DNA of 64,000 nt from Pseudonocardia sp. MH-G8 (lineage in GTDB: Bacteria; Actinomycetota; Actinomycetes; Mycobacteriales; Pseudonocardiaceae), in the NCBI RefSeq assembly GCF_002262885.1, contig NZ_NKYF01000001.1, positions 1 to 64,000 of the forward strand, read 5' to 3'. The translations under genes and the position numbers were made by a program. Within the stretch, counting starts at the first letter, position 1. Each line of letters begins with the position of its first letter. The notes beneath the pieces are model-generated. The model made no database searches, was not told the DNA's origin, and was given only the letters and a program-made list of their open reading frames with translations. Positions 25,493 through 36,380 of this stretch are shown here, piece by piece.

Positions 25493-26371
25493 TTGCGCTA
25501 CTTCCTCGCCGTCGCGCAGGCCGGCTCCATCGCCGAGGCCTCCTCCGAGCTGCACGTGGCGGCGTCGGCGATCAGCCGCCAGATCGCCCGCCTCGAGCAC
25601 GGGATCGGCGTGCCGCTGTTCGAGCGCCACCCCCGCGGCATGGTGCTCTCCGACGCCGGGGTGCGGCTGGCCGCGTTCGTGCGGCGCAACGTCGCCGACG
25701 TCGAGCAGGTGGTCGGCGAGATCCGCCGCTCCGGCGGCGGGCACCGCACCCGGATCCGGGTGGCCAGCGCCGAGGGCTTCGCGTGGGACCTGCTGCCGGA
25801 GGCGATCGCCTCGTTCCACCGCGCGCACCCGGACGTCGGGTTCGGCCTGCACGTGACGTCGTCGGCCGCGGCCACCGAGGCGGTGCGCGACGCCGCCGCC
25901 GATCTCGCCGTCACGTTCAGCCTCACCCCCGCCCGGGACGTGCGGGTGGAGTACTCCCAGCGCGAGTACGTGCACGCCGTCGTGAACGCCACGCACCCCG
26001 TCGCCGCCCGTCCGGCCGTGTCGCTCGCCGAGCTGCGCCCGTACGCGCTCGCGATCGTGGACGACTCCACGACCGTCCGGCAGCTGTTCGACATCTGCTG
26101 CAGCGCGGGCGGGCTCACTTTCGACCCGGTCCTGGAGACCGACTACTCAGGGGCGCTCTACACCTTCGCGAAGCTCGCCGACGCCGTCACGCTCACCGGG
26201 CGGCTGCCCGCTCGGCGGCGCCTCGCGGCCGACGGGCTCGTCGCGGTGCCCGTCACCGACCGCGAGATGCACCGGCGCTACCTGCAGATCCAGTCGACGG
26301 CCGGGCGCACGCTCCCGCCCGTCGTGCAGGAATTCCTGGCCCACCTCGTCGAGCGCGTGCGGTCCCCCTGA
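25493..26371 (+). CDS. LysR family transcriptional regulator
   Basis: A 292-residue LysR protein. The winged helix-turn-helix is at the very N-terminus (RYFLAVAQAGSIAEASSELHVAASAISRQIARLE), followed by a type 2 periplasmic-binding-fold effector domain from about residue 85. The only in-frame start is TTG at 25493. The frame is closed by a stop at 25397, with no ATG or GTG between, so the annotated start is either this TTG or a CTG. It precedes an M20 peptidase and an MFS carrier in the same direction, which are its likely targets. Confidence 0.83.
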   Translation: MRYFLAVAQAGSIAEASSELHVAASAISRQIARLEHGIGVPLFERHPRGMVLSDAGVRLAAFVRRNVADVEQVVGEIRRSGGGHRTRIRVASAEGFAWDLLPEAIASFHRAHPDVGFGLHVTSSAAATEAVRDAAADLAVTFSLTPARDVRVEYSQREYVHAVVNATHPVAARPAVSLAELRPYALAIVDDSTTVRQLFDICCSAGGLTFDPVLETDYSGALYTFAKLADAVTLTGRLPARRRLAADGLVAVPVTDREMHRRYLQIQSTAGRTLPPVVQEFLAHLVERVRSP

Positions 26372-26487
26372 CCCGCTGCCGTGCCGACGCGGCAAGGGTC
26401 GTTGCCGAATCGGTGATGGTCGCGCCCGCACCCGCCCCATACGCTTCCGCGCAATCGTCGCCGAGCAGCAGAGGGGCAGCTTCGAGT

Positions 26488-27882
26488 ATGTCGCGCACCG
26501 ACGCCATCGCGCGGGCCGCCGGGTACGTCGACTCGGGCGCGTTCCGCACCGAGCTGAGCCGCCGGGTCGCGCTGCGCACCGAGAGCCAGGACCCGGCGTC
26601 GCTCCCCGAGCTGCACCGCTACCTGACCGACGAGATCGGCCCGTCGCTGGACCGCATCGGTGCGCAGTGGCGCGTCGTCGAGAACCCGCTCCCCGGCGGC
26701 GGGCCGTTCCTCGTCGGGCACCGGGACGAGGACCCGGCGCGCCCCACCGTGCTCGTGTACGGGCACGGCGACGTCGTGCTGGGCCAGCCCGAGCGGTGGC
26801 GCGACGGGCTGTCTCCGTGGACCGTCACGGTGGAGGGCGAGCGCTGGTACGGGCGCGGCACGGCCGACAACAAGGGCCAGCACACCCTCAACCTCGCGGC
26901 GCTGGAGCAGGTGCTCGCAGCGCGGGGCGGGCGGCTGGGCTTCAACCTCAAGGTCCTCGTCGAGACGGGCGAGGAGGCCGGGTCGGCCGGGCTGCGCGAG
27001 ATGGCCGCCGCCCACGCCGACGAGCTCGCCGCCGACGTGCTGATCGCCTCCGACGGCCCCCGGCTCGCGGCGGACCGCCCGACGGTGTTCCTGGGCTCGC
27101 GCGGGGCCGTGGGGTTCACGCTGGGCCTCGACCTGCGCGAGGGCACCTACCACTCCGGCAACTGGGGCGGGCTGCTGCGCAACCCGGGCACCGTGCTGGC
27201 CAACGCGATCGCCTCGCTCGTGGACGAGCGGGGTGTGATCCGCGTGCCCGAGCTGCGGGCTCCCGCGATGCCGGAGCCGGTGCGGCGCGCGCTGGCCGAC
27301 ATCTCCCCCGGCGGCGGCCCGGACGACCCCGCGATCGACGACGGCTGGGGCGAGCCGGGCCTGAGCCCTGCCGAGCGCCTGCTGGGCGCCAACGCGCTCG
27401 AGGTGCTCGCGTTCACCACCGGCACGCCGGACGCCCCCGTGAACGCCATCCCGGCCACCGCGCGGGCGCACTGCCAGCTGCGTTTCGTCGTCGGCACCCC
27501 CGCGCAGGACCTGCCGCGGATCGTGCGCGAGCACCTCGACGCCCACGGTTTCGGCATGGTCGAGGTCGACGTCGACTTCGCCATGGCGGCCACGCGCGTC
27601 GACCCGGACCACCCGTGGGTGCGCTGGTCGGTGGCGTCGATCGCGACGACCACCGGGGCGCCGCCCGCCGTGCTGCCCAACCTCGGTGGCTCGCTGCCCA
27701 ATGACGTGTTCACCGACGTCATCGGGGTGCCGACGGTCTGGGTGCCGCACTCCTACCCGGCGTGCGCGCAGCACGGACCCGACGAGCACCTGCTCGCCCC
27801 CATCGCGCGCGAGGGCGCGCAGATCATGGCCGGGCTGTTCTGGGACCTCGGCGAGGCCGGGCCCGACGGCCCGCCCGCCTGA
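26488..27882 (+). CDS. M20 family metallopeptidase/deacylase
   Basis: A 464-residue zinc hydrolase of the ArgE/DapE/carnosinase group. Metal-site motifs are YGHGDVV, GRGTADNKGQH, VETGEEAGS, and ASDGPR, with a late LGGSLPNDVF and PACAQHGPDEHL. A dimerisation (lid) domain sits between about residues 215 and 330. Members cut amide bonds of small peptides or acylated amino acids. It is followed 23 bp later by an MHS-type MFS carrier and preceded by a LysR regulator, which suggests uptake and hydrolysis of one small amide or acylated compound. Confidence 0.88.
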   Translation: MSRTDAIARAAGYVDSGAFRTELSRRVALRTESQDPASLPELHRYLTDEIGPSLDRIGAQWRVVENPLPGGGPFLVGHRDEDPARPTVLVYGHGDVVLGQPERWRDGLSPWTVTVEGERWYGRGTADNKGQHTLNLAALEQVLAARGGRLGFNLKVLVETGEEAGSAGLREMAAAHADELAADVLIASDGPRLAADRPTVFLGSRGAVGFTLGLDLREGTYHSGNWGGLLRNPGTVLANAIASLVDERGVIRVPELRAPAMPEPVRRALADISPGGGPDDPAIDDGWGEPGLSPAERLLGANALEVLAFTTGTPDAPVNAIPATARAHCQLRFVVGTPAQDLPRIVREHLDAHGFGMVEVDVDFAMAATRVDPDHPWVRWSVASIATTTGAPPAVLPNLGGSLPNDVFTDVIGVPTVWVPHSYPACAQHGPDEHLLAPIAREGAQIMAGLFWDLGEAGPDGPPA

Positions 27883-27905
27883 CGAACTGCGGAAGGGACG
27901 CCCGG

Positions 27906-29192
27906 ATGTCGGATGCTCCAGAGTCGGTGCAGAAGACGCGGCAGCCCAGCGCTGCCCGGATCATCACGGCCGCCTGCGTGGGCAACGCCCTCGAGTGGTA
28001 CGACATCGCGGTCTACAGCTACTTCGCCGTGTACGTCGCGAAGGTGTTCTTCCCCTCCGGGGACCCGACCAGCGCGCTGCTGCTCGCGCTCGGCACGTTC
28101 GCCGTGTCGTTCCTGATCCGGCCGCTCGGCGCGGTCGTCCTCGGCTCCTACGCAGACCGGGCGGGCCGCAAGCCCGCGCTCGCCCTGTCGATCATGCTGA
28201 TGGTGCTCGGCACGCTGCTCATCGTCGTGATGCCCTCCTACGAGACGGTCGGGCTGCTCGCGCCGCTCGGGATCCTCGTCGCGCGGCTCATCCAGGGGTT
28301 CTCCGCGGGCGGCGAGTTCGGCAGCGCCACCGCGCTGATGGTCGAGCACCTGCCCGGCAGGCGCGGCTACGCGGCCAGCTGGCAGTTCGCCAGCCAGGCC
28401 GCGGCCACGCTGCTGGCCGCCACGCTCGGCACCGTGCTGACGTCCACGCTGACCGAGGACCAGCTGCTGTCGTGGGGCTTCCGGATCCCGTTCGCGATCG
28501 GCCTCCTGGTGGGGCCGGTCGGCTGGTACATCCGGCGGCACGTGCCGGAGGCGCCCGAGTTCGCCGCGTCCCGCGCGGCGGACCCCGACCACTCCCCCGG
28601 CCGCGTCGTCCTGCGTGAGCAGAAGGGACGCGTGCTGCTCACGATCGGCGTGCTCGCGGCGACGACCTGCCTCAACTACCTCATCAGCTACATGCCGACA
28701 TTCGCCATCAACAACCTCGGCCTGCCGGCGTCGACCGGGTTCGCGGGCGTGCTGGTCGGCGGGGTCGTGCTGCTGTTCGCGACGCCGCTGGCCGGGCACA
28801 TCTCGGACCGGTACGGGCAGATCACGCTCATGGTGCCGGCCGCGGCGCTGATCCTGGTGTCGATCTACCCGCTGTTCACGCTGCTCGTCGCCGCCCCCGG
28901 TCTGGGCGTACTGCTCGGCATGCTGGCCCTGCTCTGCCTGTTCAAGGCCTTCTACTACGGCCCGATGGGCGCGCTCATGGCGAACCTGTTCCCGCCCGAG
29001 ACCCGCGCCACCGGCATGGCGGTGGGCTACAACATCGGCGTCGCGGTGTTCGGCGGCTTCACCCCGTTCATCGCCACCTGGCTGATCGCCACCACCGGCA
29101 GCGACCTCGCCCCCAGCTTCTGGGTGATGACCACGGCCGTCCTGAGCCTGATCGCCCTCGTGACCATCCGGCGCCGCACGGACCTGCGCTGA
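27906..29192 (+). CDS. MFS transporter, metabolite:H+ symporter (MHS) type
   Basis: A 428-residue, 12-helix carrier of the MHS group (ShiA, ProP, CitH). It shows ACVGNALEWYDIAVYSYFAVYVAKVFFP at TM1, the RPLGAVVLGSYADRAGRKPAL motif A, and RLIQGFSAGGEFGSATALMVE, all typical of MHS proteins. It should import a dicarboxylate, betaine or aromatic acid with protons. The gene follows the M20 peptidase by 23 bp and is probably in the same LysR-controlled unit. It ends about 100 bp before the GntP gene. Confidence 0.9.
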   Translation: MSDAPESVQKTRQPSAARIITAACVGNALEWYDIAVYSYFAVYVAKVFFPSGDPTSALLLALGTFAVSFLIRPLGAVVLGSYADRAGRKPALALSIMLMVLGTLLIVVMPSYETVGLLAPLGILVARLIQGFSAGGEFGSATALMVEHLPGRRGYAASWQFASQAAATLLAATLGTVLTSTLTEDQLLSWGFRIPFAIGLLVGPVGWYIRRHVPEAPEFAASRAADPDHSPGRVVLREQKGRVLLTIGVLAATTCLNYLISYMPTFAINNLGLPASTGFAGVLVGGVVLLFATPLAGHISDRYGQITLMVPAAALILVSIYPLFTLLVAAPGLGVLLGMLALLCLFKAFYYGPMGALMANLFPPETRATGMAVGYNIGVAVFGGFTPFIATWLIATTGSDLAPSFWVMTTAVLSLIALVTIRRRTDLR

Positions 29193-29226
29193 TCCCGTCC
29201 CCGCGGAGCGAGCGACCCGCTCGTCA

Positions 29227-29235
29227 TTGATATCA
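29227..29235 (+). promoter_or_regulatory. Palindrome TTGATATCA upstream of gntP
   Basis: A short AT-rich element around the perfect 8-bp palindrome TGATATCA (29228-29235), repeated in part by ATTGA a few bases later. It lies about 55 bp before the GTG of the GntP permease in otherwise GC-rich DNA. It could be a site for the FCD-type GntR regulator encoded downstream. Weak evidence from position and base composition. Confidence 0.3.
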
Positions 29236-29290
29236 CCATTGAACGTAAGGTCGGCGCACCCTCATCCGAGCCGACCTCAGGAGTACCGCC

Positions 29291-30700
29291 GTGGACGACG
29301 TGGTTCCCGCACTCGGGACCGTGCCACTGCTACTGATCGCCGTGGCGGCAGTGGCCCTTCTGCTGCTGCTGATCATCGTGCTTCGCCTGCACGCGTTCGT
29401 CGCCCTGGTGCTGGTCAGCGCGCTCACCGCGATCGCGACCGGCATCCCGGTGAACGAGGTGGTCGACACCTTGCTGGACGGGTTCGGCTCGACGCTCGCC
29501 AGCGTCGCGCTGCTCGTCGGGCTCGGTGCGATGATCGGGAAACTGCTGGAGGTCACCGGCGGCGCCGGCGTCCTCGCCGAGACCCTGATCGGCCGGTTCG
29601 GCGAGAAGCGGGCCCCGCTCGCGCTGGGCATCGCCTCGCTCCTGTTCGGCTTCCCGATCTTCTTCGACGCCGGGTTCGTGGTGTTCCTGCCGATCATCCT
29701 GAGCGTCGCGAAGCGGTTCGGCGGTTCCGTCCTGCTCTACGCCCTGCCCTCGGCCGGCGCGTTCGCCACCATGCACGCGTTCGTCCCGCCGCACCCCGGC
29801 CCGGTCGGCGCCGCGGGCATCCTCGAGGCCAACACCGGGCTCGTGCTCATCATGGGCCTGCTCATCGGTGTGCCGACGTGGTTCGTCGCGTCCTACCTGT
29901 TCGGGCTGTGGGCCGGGCGCCGCATCGACCTGCCCGTGCCGGACGCGTTCGGCGCCGAGGAGGACCGCGGCGAGGACACCGGTGGCACCGGCGGCGTCGT
30001 CGCCCGGACGACCACCGCGCCGCGGTTCAGCACCGTGCTGATCCTGCTGCTGCTGCCCCTGGTGTTGATCCTGCTCAACACCGGGCTCAACACCCTGGCC
30101 GTCGAAGGCCTCGTGGACGCCGACACCTCCACCGTCGGCGCGCTGCGGCTGGTCGGCGAGACCTCGATCGCGTTGCTCATCACCGCGATCGTCGCGATGT
30201 TCGTGCTCGGCCGCGAGCGGTTCAGCCGGTCCCAGGTCGAGTCGATCGTCAACTCCTCCCTCGGCCCGGTCTGCGCGATCATCCTCGTCACCGGGGCGGG
30301 CGGCATGTTCGGCGGCGTGCTCCGGGCCAGCGGGATCGGCAGCGCGCTCGCCGACAGCCTGAGCGCCATCGGGCTGCCGGTGATCGTCGCCGCGTTCATC
30401 ATCGCGCTGTGCCTGCGGGTCGCGCAGGGCTCGGCCACGGTCGCCCTGACCACCACCGCCGGGCTCATCGCCCCGGTCGTCGCGCAGAGCGGGATGTCCT
30501 CGATCGACCTCGCGCTCGTCGTGATCGCGATCGCGTCCGGGTCCACCGCGCTGTCCCACGTCAACGACTCGGGGTTCTGGCTCGTCGGCCGCTTCCTCGG
30601 GATGGACGAGAAGACGACGCTCAAGACCTGGACGGTCATGGCCACGCTCATCGGCCTGATCGGGTTCGCGCTCTCGTCCGTCCTCAGCCTCATCCTCTGA
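29291..30700 (+). CDS. GntP family gluconate-type permease
   Basis: A 469-residue membrane protein with about 12-14 helices of the GntP/GntT gluconate:H+ symporter family. Typical segments are LLVGLGAMIGKLLEVTGG, FGFPIFFDAGFVVFLPI, the PPHPGPVGAA loop, and the C-terminal RVAQGSATVA followed by STALSHVNDSGFWLV. The GTG at 29291 has CAGGAG at good spacing. It converges on an FCD-type GntR repressor gene (11-bp overlap) that probably regulates it. Substrate likely gluconate or another sugar acid; a gnd gene is present elsewhere in the window but unlinked. Confidence 0.9.
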   Translation: MDDVVPALGTVPLLLIAVAAVALLLLLIIVLRLHAFVALVLVSALTAIATGIPVNEVVDTLLDGFGSTLASVALLVGLGAMIGKLLEVTGGAGVLAETLIGRFGEKRAPLALGIASLLFGFPIFFDAGFVVFLPIILSVAKRFGGSVLLYALPSAGAFATMHAFVPPHPGPVGAAGILEANTGLVLIMGLLIGVPTWFVASYLFGLWAGRRIDLPVPDAFGAEEDRGEDTGGTGGVVARTTTAPRFSTVLILLLLPLVLILLNTGLNTLAVEGLVDADTSTVGALRLVGETSIALLITAIVAMFVLGRERFSRSQVESIVNSSLGPVCAIILVTGAGGMFGGVLRASGIGSALADSLSAIGLPVIVAAFIIALCLRVAQGSATVALTTTAGLIAPVVAQSGMSSIDLALVVIAIASGSTALSHVNDSGFWLVGRFLGMDEKTTLKTWTVMATLIGLIGFALSSVLSLIL

Positions 30701-31451
30701 CGTCCACCCCGGGCGGGGGCTCCCGGTCGGGGAGCCCCCGCCGGGCCAGCACCTCGGCCACGATCTCCTGCATCGCGTCCCGGGCGGCGTCGGCCTCGCC
30801 CGCGACGACGGCCGCGGCCACCGCCCGGTGCCCCTCCAGCGCCTCCGGGCGAGGCCGCGCCGGCATGAGGCGGTTCACGGTGCGCCCGGTGAGCACCTCG
30901 GCGACGACGTCGGCGAGGGCGGCGAACATCTCGTTGCCCGAGCCGCGCAGCACCAGCCCGTGGAACGCGATGTCCTGCTCGAGGAACGTGTCGAGGTCAC
31001 CTGCCTCGCCGGAGACCGTCATCGCGGCGGCCAGGTCGGCGAGTTGCTCGCGCTGCTCGGCCGTGGCGTGGTGGGCGGCCGCCGCCGACGCGGGCGGCTC
31101 CACCGCGGCGCGCAGCGCGGTGAGCGAGCGCAGCTGCTCCTGCCGGCCGCGACCGGCCAGCCGCCAGCGGACCACCCGCCGGTCGAACACGTTCCACCGC
31201 TCGCGGGGCTGGACGCTGATGCCGACCCGGCGCCTGCCGGTGGCGAGCCCCATCGACTCCAGCACCCGCACCGCCTCCCGCGCCACCGTGCGCGACACCT
31301 CGAACCGGGTCTCGATCCGGTCCAGGGTGAGCACGGCGCCCGGCGGGAGGTCGCCTGCGGCGATGGCCGGGCCCAGCACGTCGAGGACGCGGTCGTGCAG
31401 CGTGGTCGGCCGCTCGGCCGCCACCGCGGGATCGACGCCGAGGGCACTCAT
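30690..31451 (-). CDS. GntR family regulator, FadR/FCD subfamily
   Basis: A 253-residue repressor. The winged helix-turn-helix (about 18-85: LHDRVLDVLGPAIAAGDLPPGAVL, FEVSRTVAREAVRVLESMGL) is followed by an all-helical FCD ligand domain (about 105-230). The FCD metal-site residues appear in the D...H...H pattern (FLEQDIAFHGLVL and later EGHRAVAAAV). FCD repressors often sense sugar acids. The gene lies end-to-end with the GntP permease and downstream of a glycerol kinase on the same strand. Confidence 0.88.
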   Translation of the reverse strand: MSALGVDPAVAAERPTTLHDRVLDVLGPAIAAGDLPPGAVLTLDRIETRFEVSRTVAREAVRVLESMGLATGRRRVGISVQPRERWNVFDRRVVRWRLAGRGRQEQLRSLTALRAAVEPPASAAAAHHATAEQREQLADLAAAMTVSGEAGDLDTFLEQDIAFHGLVLRGSGNEMFAALADVVAEVLTGRTVNRLMPARPRPEALEGHRAVAAAVVAGEADAARDAMQEIVAEVLARRGLPDREPPPGVDVRG

Positions 31452-31501
31452 CCAGGCAGGGTAATGGGCGAGGTGACCGACCCGACCGGCTGCGACCGGG
31501 G

Positions 31502-32998
<1,497 letters not shown>

Positions 32999-33019
32999 GA
33001 TGCCCCCGCCCACCGGATT

Positions 33020-33070
33020 GCAGCAGAGCCACTTCCATGCCACCGCGTTGCGTGGAAGTGGCTCTGCTGC
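33020..33070. terminator. 18-bp perfect hairpin between iclR-type gene and glpK copy 1
   Basis: The arms CAGCAGAGCCACTTCCA (33021-33037) and 33053-33069 are perfect inverse complements, extended by one more G-C pair, around a 15-base loop. It lies 14 bp after the regulator's stop and 22 bp before the kinase start. Terminator or attenuator for minus-strand transcripts; no T-run is seen. Confidence 0.6.
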
Positions 33071-33083
33071 GACAAGTCGGCCC

Positions 33084-33848
33084 TCACCGGCTCGCCACCA
33101 GCGCTGCCGAGATCTCTCGCGCCGCTCCCACCAGATGCTCGGCCAGCGAGGGGCGGAGCTCGCCGCCGATGCCGTAGAGCTCCTCCACCGGCCCGACGAT
33201 GCCGATCGCCCCGACCGCGATCCCCCCGCTGGCCCGCAGCGGCGCGGCCGCGCCCCCCGTACCGGGCTCGTACTCCCCCGTCTCGCTCGCCCAGCCCCTC
33301 CTTCGGGCCAGGGCGAGCTGCGCCTCCAGCGCGGCCACGGTGGTGCAGGTGCGGCCGGTCCAGCGCTGCAGATCCAGATCGCGAGCGGGAGGCGTGGCGA
33401 CCGGCGCGAACGCGAGCAGGCACTTGCCGAGCGCGGTGGCGTGCAGCGGCTGCTCCTCGCCGGTGCGGATCCGCTGGTGCGAGCCGTCGGGACGGAAGAC
33501 GTGGTGCACCAGGCGGACCGCGCCCGTTGCGGCGACGCCGAGGTGCACGGCCAGTCCGCTGCTGCCCGCGAGCGAGTCGGCCCAGTTCATGGCACGGCCA
33601 CGCAGGTCGTGCCGGTCCCAGCCGCCGCTGCCCAGCTCCTGCAACGCGGAGCCGAGCCGGTAGCGGGCCGAGGCGAGTTCCTGGTCGACGAACCCGACGT
33701 CGCGCAGCGTGCGGACGATCCCGTGCGCCGTGGGACGCGGGAGGTCCAGCGCGGCGGCGATCTCGTTGAGCCCGAGCGGCCGGTCGATGCTGCCCAGCAG
33801 ACGCAGCATCGCCGCGGCCCGTTCGATCGACTGGATGGAACCCGGCAT
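33084..33848 (-). CDS. IclR family regulator, GylR-like
   Basis: A 254-residue IclR protein: an N-terminal winged helix (about 5-65, SIQSIERAAAMLRLLG, LNEIAAALDLPRPTAHGIVRTL) and a C-terminal GAF-like effector domain (about 80-250) with LHATALGKCLLAF and VGAIGIVGPVEELYG. In Streptomyces, GylR of this family represses glycerol operons. Here it is divergent from glpF-glpK-glpD across 139 bp that contain a clear promoter and a palindrome. It is therefore very likely the glycerol regulator, possibly sensing glycerol 3-phosphate. Confidence 0.88.
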   Translation of the reverse strand: MPGSIQSIERAAAMLRLLGSIDRPLGLNEIAAALDLPRPTAHGIVRTLRDVGFVDQELASARYRLGSALQELGSGGWDRHDLRGRAMNWADSLAGSSGLAVHLGVAATGAVRLVHHVFRPDGSHQRIRTGEEQPLHATALGKCLLAFAPVATPPARDLDLQRWTGRTCTTVAALEAQLALARRRGWASETGEYEPGTGGAAAPLRASGGIAVGAIGIVGPVEELYGIGGELRPSLAEHLVGAAREISAALVASR

Positions 33849-33888
33849 GCCCGCACTCTACGACGCTGTGAGGTGCGTCCGATCGACG

Positions 33889-33905
33889 GTTCGACAATGC
33901 CGAAC
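33889..33905 (+). promoter_or_regulatory. Candidate GylR/IclR operator
   Basis: GTTCG-N7-CGAAC (33889-33905) is a 17-bp interrupted palindrome, the size typical of IclR-family sites. It ends 8 bp before the -35 box of the glpF promoter, in the spacer between the divergent regulator and glpF. Confidence 0.5.
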
Positions 33906-33913
33906 GTTGGGCG

Positions 33914-33942
33914 TTGACCTCGGCGCTCCTGCTTCCTAGCGT
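33914..33942 (+). promoter_or_regulatory. glpF promoter, TTGACC-N17-TAGCGT
   Basis: The -35 TTGACC (33914-33919) and -10 TAGCGT (33937-33942) are separated by exactly 17 bp. The -10 fits the actinobacterial TAnnnT pattern. A start near 33949 would leave a leader of about 40 nt before the glpF ATG. Best sigma70-type promoter seen in the window. Confidence 0.65.
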
Positions 33943-33987
33943 CCGCAGCACCCGCTGAGCGGCGGGCCTCATCCAGGGAGGACTTCG

Positions 33988-34800
33988 ATGTCGAAGAACT
34001 CGTACGTCGGGGAGTTGAGTGCCGAGTTCTTCGGCACCATGATCCTCATCTTGTTCGGCGTCGGCGTGGTGGCGCAGGTGGTGACGGCACCCGACGGCAG
34101 CATGGGAGACCACGACTCGATCGCGTGGGCCTGGGGCATCGGCGTCATCCTCGGCGTCTACGTCTCCGGCCGCCTCAGCGGCGGCCACATCAACCCGGCC
34201 GTGACGATCGCCTTCGCCGTGTTCTCGGGCTTCCCGTGGCGCAAGGTCGGCCCCTACATCCTCGCCCAGACGCTCGGCGCGTTCGTCGCGGCGCTGATCG
34301 TGCGGGTCGTCTACGCGGACCTCATCGCGAAGGTCGACCCGGAGCACACGATCGACTCCCAGCTGATCTTCTCCACGCTGCCGGGCAACGGCGTGGAAGG
34401 CGTGAGCATCGGCACCGCCTTCTTCGACCAGATCGTCGGCACCGCGATCCTGCTCTTCCTGGTCTGCGCGGTGGTCAACGCGCGCAACAACCCGCCCCTG
34501 TCGAACCTGGCCCCGGTGGTGATCGGCCTGATCGTGGTCGGAATCGGCATGGCGTGGGGCGGGAACGCGGGGTACGCGATCAACCCGGCCCGTGACTTCG
34601 GTCCCCGGCTGGCCTCGTTCATCACCGGGTACGAGACGGCCTGGCTGGACCAGACCGGCACGCTCTACTTCTGGGTACCGATCATCGGCCCGATCATCGG
34701 CGGGCTCATCGGTGCGGGGCTGTTCCAGTTCCTGGTCGCCCGCTACCTCCCGACCGACGACGCGACGCCCACGCCGGTGGGCCGCGACATCCCCCAGTAA
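33988..34800 (+). CDS. glpF: Glycerol uptake facilitator (aquaglyceroporin)
   Basis: A 270-residue MIP channel with six helices and two half-helices. The two NPA boxes are at 69-71 (GGHINPAV) and 199-201 ([13 protein letters not shown]). The Asp203 right after the second NPAR is the residue that separates glycerol facilitators from water-only aquaporins. The ATG at 33988 has AGGGAGGA upstream. First gene of glpF-glpK-glpD; it lets glycerol diffuse in for trapping by the kinase. Regulated most likely by the divergent GylR-like protein. Confidence 0.93.
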   Translation: MSKNSYVGELSAEFFGTMILILFGVGVVAQVVTAPDGSMGDHDSIAWAWGIGVILGVYVSGRLSGGHINPAVTIAFAVFSGFPWRKVGPYILAQTLGAFVAALIVRVVYADLIAKVDPEHTIDSQLIFSTLPGNGVEGVSIGTAFFDQIVGTAILLFLVCAVVNARNNPPLSNLAPVVIGLIVVGIGMAWGGNAGYAINPARDFGPRLASFITGYETAWLDQTGTLYFWVPIIGPIIGGLIGAGLFQFLVARYLPTDDATPTPVGRDIPQ

Positions 34801-34823
34801 GCGCAGAAGGAGCGGAGACACTC

Positions 34824-36341
34824 ATGGCCGAGTTCGTCGGTGCCATCGACCAGGGCACGACCAGCAGCCGATTCATGATCTTCGACCACTCCGGCAACGA
34901 GGTGGGCCGCCACCAGCTGGAGCACGAGCAGATCCTCCCGCAGGCGGGCTGGGTGGAGCACAACCCGACCGAGATCCTGGAGCGGACCTCGTCGGTGATC
35001 CAGAGCGCGCTGAACGGCGCGAAGCTCAACGCGTCCGACCTCGCCGCGGTCGGCATCACCAACCAGCGCGAGACCACGGTGGTGTGGGACAAGCGCACCG
35101 GGCGCCCGCTCTACAACGCGATCGTCTGGCAGGACACCCGCACCGACCGCATCGCCTCCGCGCTGGAGCGCGACGGCCGCGGCGACGTCATCCGCCGGAA
35201 AGCCGGCCTGCCCCCGGCCACGTACTTCTCCGGCGGCAAGATCCAGTGGATCCTCGAGAACGTCGACGGGGCACGTGAGGCGGCCGAGCGCGGTGATGCG
35301 ATCTTCGGCAACACCGACTCGTGGCTGCTGTGGAACCTCACCGGCGGCCGGGACGGTGGCGTGCACGTCACCGACCCGACCAACGCCAGCCGCACGATGC
35401 TGATGGACCTCGAGACCCTCGACTGGGACGACGAGCTGCTCGGCTTCTTCGGCATCCCGCGCTCGATGCTGCCGCAGATCCAGCCCAGCTCGAACCCGGC
35501 CGGTTACGGCACCACGCGGGCGACCGGGCCGTTCGGCGACGAGCTGCTGATCACCGGTGACCTCGGCGACCAGCAGGCCGCCACCGTCGGGCAGGTGTGC
35601 TTCGCGCCCGGCGAGGCGAAGAACACCTACGGCACGGGCAACTTCATGTTGCTCAACACGGGCACCGAGCTGGTGCGCTCGAACTCGGGCCTGCTCACGA
35701 CCGTCTGCTACCAGTTCGGCGACGAGCCGGTCGTCTACGCGCTGGAGGGCTCGATCGCGGTCACGGGATCCGCGGTGCAGTGGCTGCGCGACCAGCTGGG
35801 CATCATCTCCGGCGCGGCGCAGAGCGAGGCGCTGGCCCGGCAGGTCGAGGACAACGGCGGCGTGTACTTCGTGCCGGCGTTCTCCGGCCTCTTCGCGCCC
35901 TACTGGCGCTCGGACGCCCGCGGCGCGATCGTCGGGCTCTCGCGGTACAACACCAACGCGCACCTGGCGCGGGCCACGCTCGAGGCGATCTGCTACCAGA
36001 GCCGCGACGTCGCCGAGGCCATGGAGAAGGACTCGGGGGTCGCGCTGGACGTGCTCCGGGTCGACGGCGGCGTCACCGCCAACGAGCTGTGCATGCAGAT
36101 CCAGGCCGACGTGCTCGGCGTGCCGGTGAGCCGGCCCGTTGTCGCGGAGACCACTGCGCTGGGCGCGGCGTACGCGGCGGGGCTCGCCGTCGGGTTCTGG
36201 AAGAACACCGACGAGCTGCGCTCCAACTGGAACGAGTCGAAGCGCTGGGAGCCGCAGTGGAGTGACGAGCAGCGCACGACCGGGTACGAGCGCTGGAAGA
36301 AGGCCGTGACCAGGACGTTGGACTGGGTAGACGTCGACTGA
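34824..36341 (+). CDS. glpK: Glycerol kinase, copy 2
   Basis: A 505-residue FGGY kinase: [21 protein letters not shown] at the N-terminus, [57 protein letters not shown] and [18 protein letters not shown]. These are standard GlpK blocks, and the length equals E. coli GlpK. The ATG at 34824 has AAGGAGCGGAG upstream, 23 bp after glpF. It converts glycerol to glycerol 3-phosphate for GlpD. It is more canonical in context than copy 1, which lies 1.8 kb away on the other strand. Confidence 0.95.
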   Translation: MAEFVGAIDQGTTSSRFMIFDHSGNEVGRHQLEHEQILPQAGWVEHNPTEILERTSSVIQSALNGAKLNASDLAAVGITNQRETTVVWDKRTGRPLYNAIVWQDTRTDRIASALERDGRGDVIRRKAGLPPATYFSGGKIQWILENVDGAREAAERGDAIFGNTDSWLLWNLTGGRDGGVHVTDPTNASRTMLMDLETLDWDDELLGFFGIPRSMLPQIQPSSNPAGYGTTRATGPFGDELLITGDLGDQQAATVGQVCFAPGEAKNTYGTGNFMLLNTGTELVRSNSGLLTTVCYQFGDEPVVYALEGSIAVTGSAVQWLRDQLGIISGAAQSEALARQVEDNGGVYFVPAFSGLFAPYWRSDARGAIVGLSRYNTNAHLARATLEAICYQSRDVAEAMEKDSGVALDVLRVDGGVTANELCMQIQADVLGVPVSRPVVAETTALGAAYAAGLAVGFWKNTDELRSNWNESKRWEPQWSDEQRTTGYERWKKAVTRTLDWVDVD

Positions 36342-36380
36342 GGCCCGAACACCGGCGTCGCTTCGAAGGAAGGAACCACC

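Noticed and set aside
33020..33070. Hairpin as an insertion-sequence end
   Set aside because: Only one copy was noticed, with no transposase, target duplication or partner end nearby.
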